A DNA stretch of 64,000 bases, taken from NCBI RefSeq assembly GCF_003265345.1, contig NZ_QFWW01000007.1, positions 208,036-272,035 on the forward strand, given 5' to 3'. A program made the translations under genes and the position numbers. Below the pieces are notes generated by a model. It was not told the origin of the DNA, made no database searches, and saw only the letters and a list, made by a program, of their open reading frames with translations. Origin of the DNA: Lentzea terrae (GTDB lineage Bacteria > Actinomycetota > Actinomycetes > Mycobacteriales > Pseudonocardiaceae). This document shows, piece by piece, positions 63,875-64,000 of the stretch. Numbering within the stretch: position 1 is the first letter of the stretch; each line of letters opens with the position of its first letter.

Positions 63875-64000
63875 TCACGCCAGGTCAGCGCCGCCATCGA
63901 GCGTGATGATCTGACCGGTCACCCACGAGCTCGCCGGCTCGGCGAAGCGGGTGATCCACGGAACGACGTCGTCGACCTCGCCGGTGCGGCCCAACGGGGT
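63875..64000 (-). CDS. C-terminus of an SDR oxidoreductase, cut by window edge
   Basis: Forty-one codons are visible, ending at TGA 63875. PLGRTGEVDDVVPWITRFA then WVTGQIITLDGGADLA is the standard SDR C-terminus. The cofactor and catalytic parts lie beyond the window. It lies 31 bases upstream of the P450 start on the same strand, so probably in one operon. Confidence 0.85.
   Translation of the reverse strand, partial: TPLGRTGEVDDVVPWITRFAEPASSWVTGQIITLDGGADLA

Overview
The window is high-GC actinobacterial DNA. Gene content and order point to the Pseudonocardiaceae (Lentzea, Saccharothrix or Amycolatopsis type). This is an inference from gene order and protein character, because no 16S gene is present. 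GTG and TTG starts are common, many genes overlap by ATGA or GTGA, and strong GC-rich hairpins separate transcription units.

Left part (about 1 to 40.5 kb) is conserved chromosomal core. From memory, its order closely follows the Mycobacterium tuberculosis segment Rv2182c/Rv2188c to Rv2217. It holds a PimB'-like mannosyltransferase, a secreted metallopeptidase, an NlpC/P60 endopeptidase, a NYN-domain protein, a DnaQ/GIY-YIG nuclease, the cytochrome bcc genes qcrCAB with ctaE, trpD, an acyltransferase, ctaC-ctaF, asnB, adenosine kinase, an A-type Fe-S carrier, glycerate kinase, a DUF3043 protein, cobU-cobT-cobS, ilvE, a leucyl aminopeptidase, lpdA, a two-lipoyl E2 (sucB/dlaT), a TIGR01777 epimerase and lipB. 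The left edge carries the N-terminus of an AGNRAV-motif protein of the kind linked to extracellular contractile injection systems.

The core is peppered with an AT-rich palindromic element (core CGATATATCGGATATC and variants). There are about 25 copies between 286 and 39,550, including a five-unit tandem array and about ten copies inside coding sequences. I found none to the right of 39,550.

Right part (about 40.5 to 64 kb) is an accessory biosynthetic island lying where lipA would be expected after lipB. It holds a type II polyketide synthase operon (ACP, didomain aromatase/cyclase, 61-aa protein, CimA-like HMGL-fold protein, KS-alpha, KS-beta/CLF, AT). Tailoring and starter genes include an epoxide hydrolase, an AMACR-type CoA transferase, an ABM monooxygenase/cyclase, a PF04199 cyclase, a KASIII-like protein with Ser in place of Cys, a WrbA flavoprotein, a ketoreductase, a P450 with its own ferredoxin and ferredoxin reductase, and an alpha/beta-hydrolase whose nucleophile Ser is Ala.

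Embedded in the island is a second natural-product module: a 60-aa cysteine-free peptide, a fused E1-like/YcaO azoline cyclodehydratase overlapping it by ATGA, and a protein resembling only the N-terminal part of SagB-type dehydrogenases. Regulation appears to involve a SARP activator, a tandem double histidine kinase with one TTA codon, and a NarL-type response regulator. The co-located type II PKS and YcaO-type RiPP genes are the most promising candidate for an undescribed system here.
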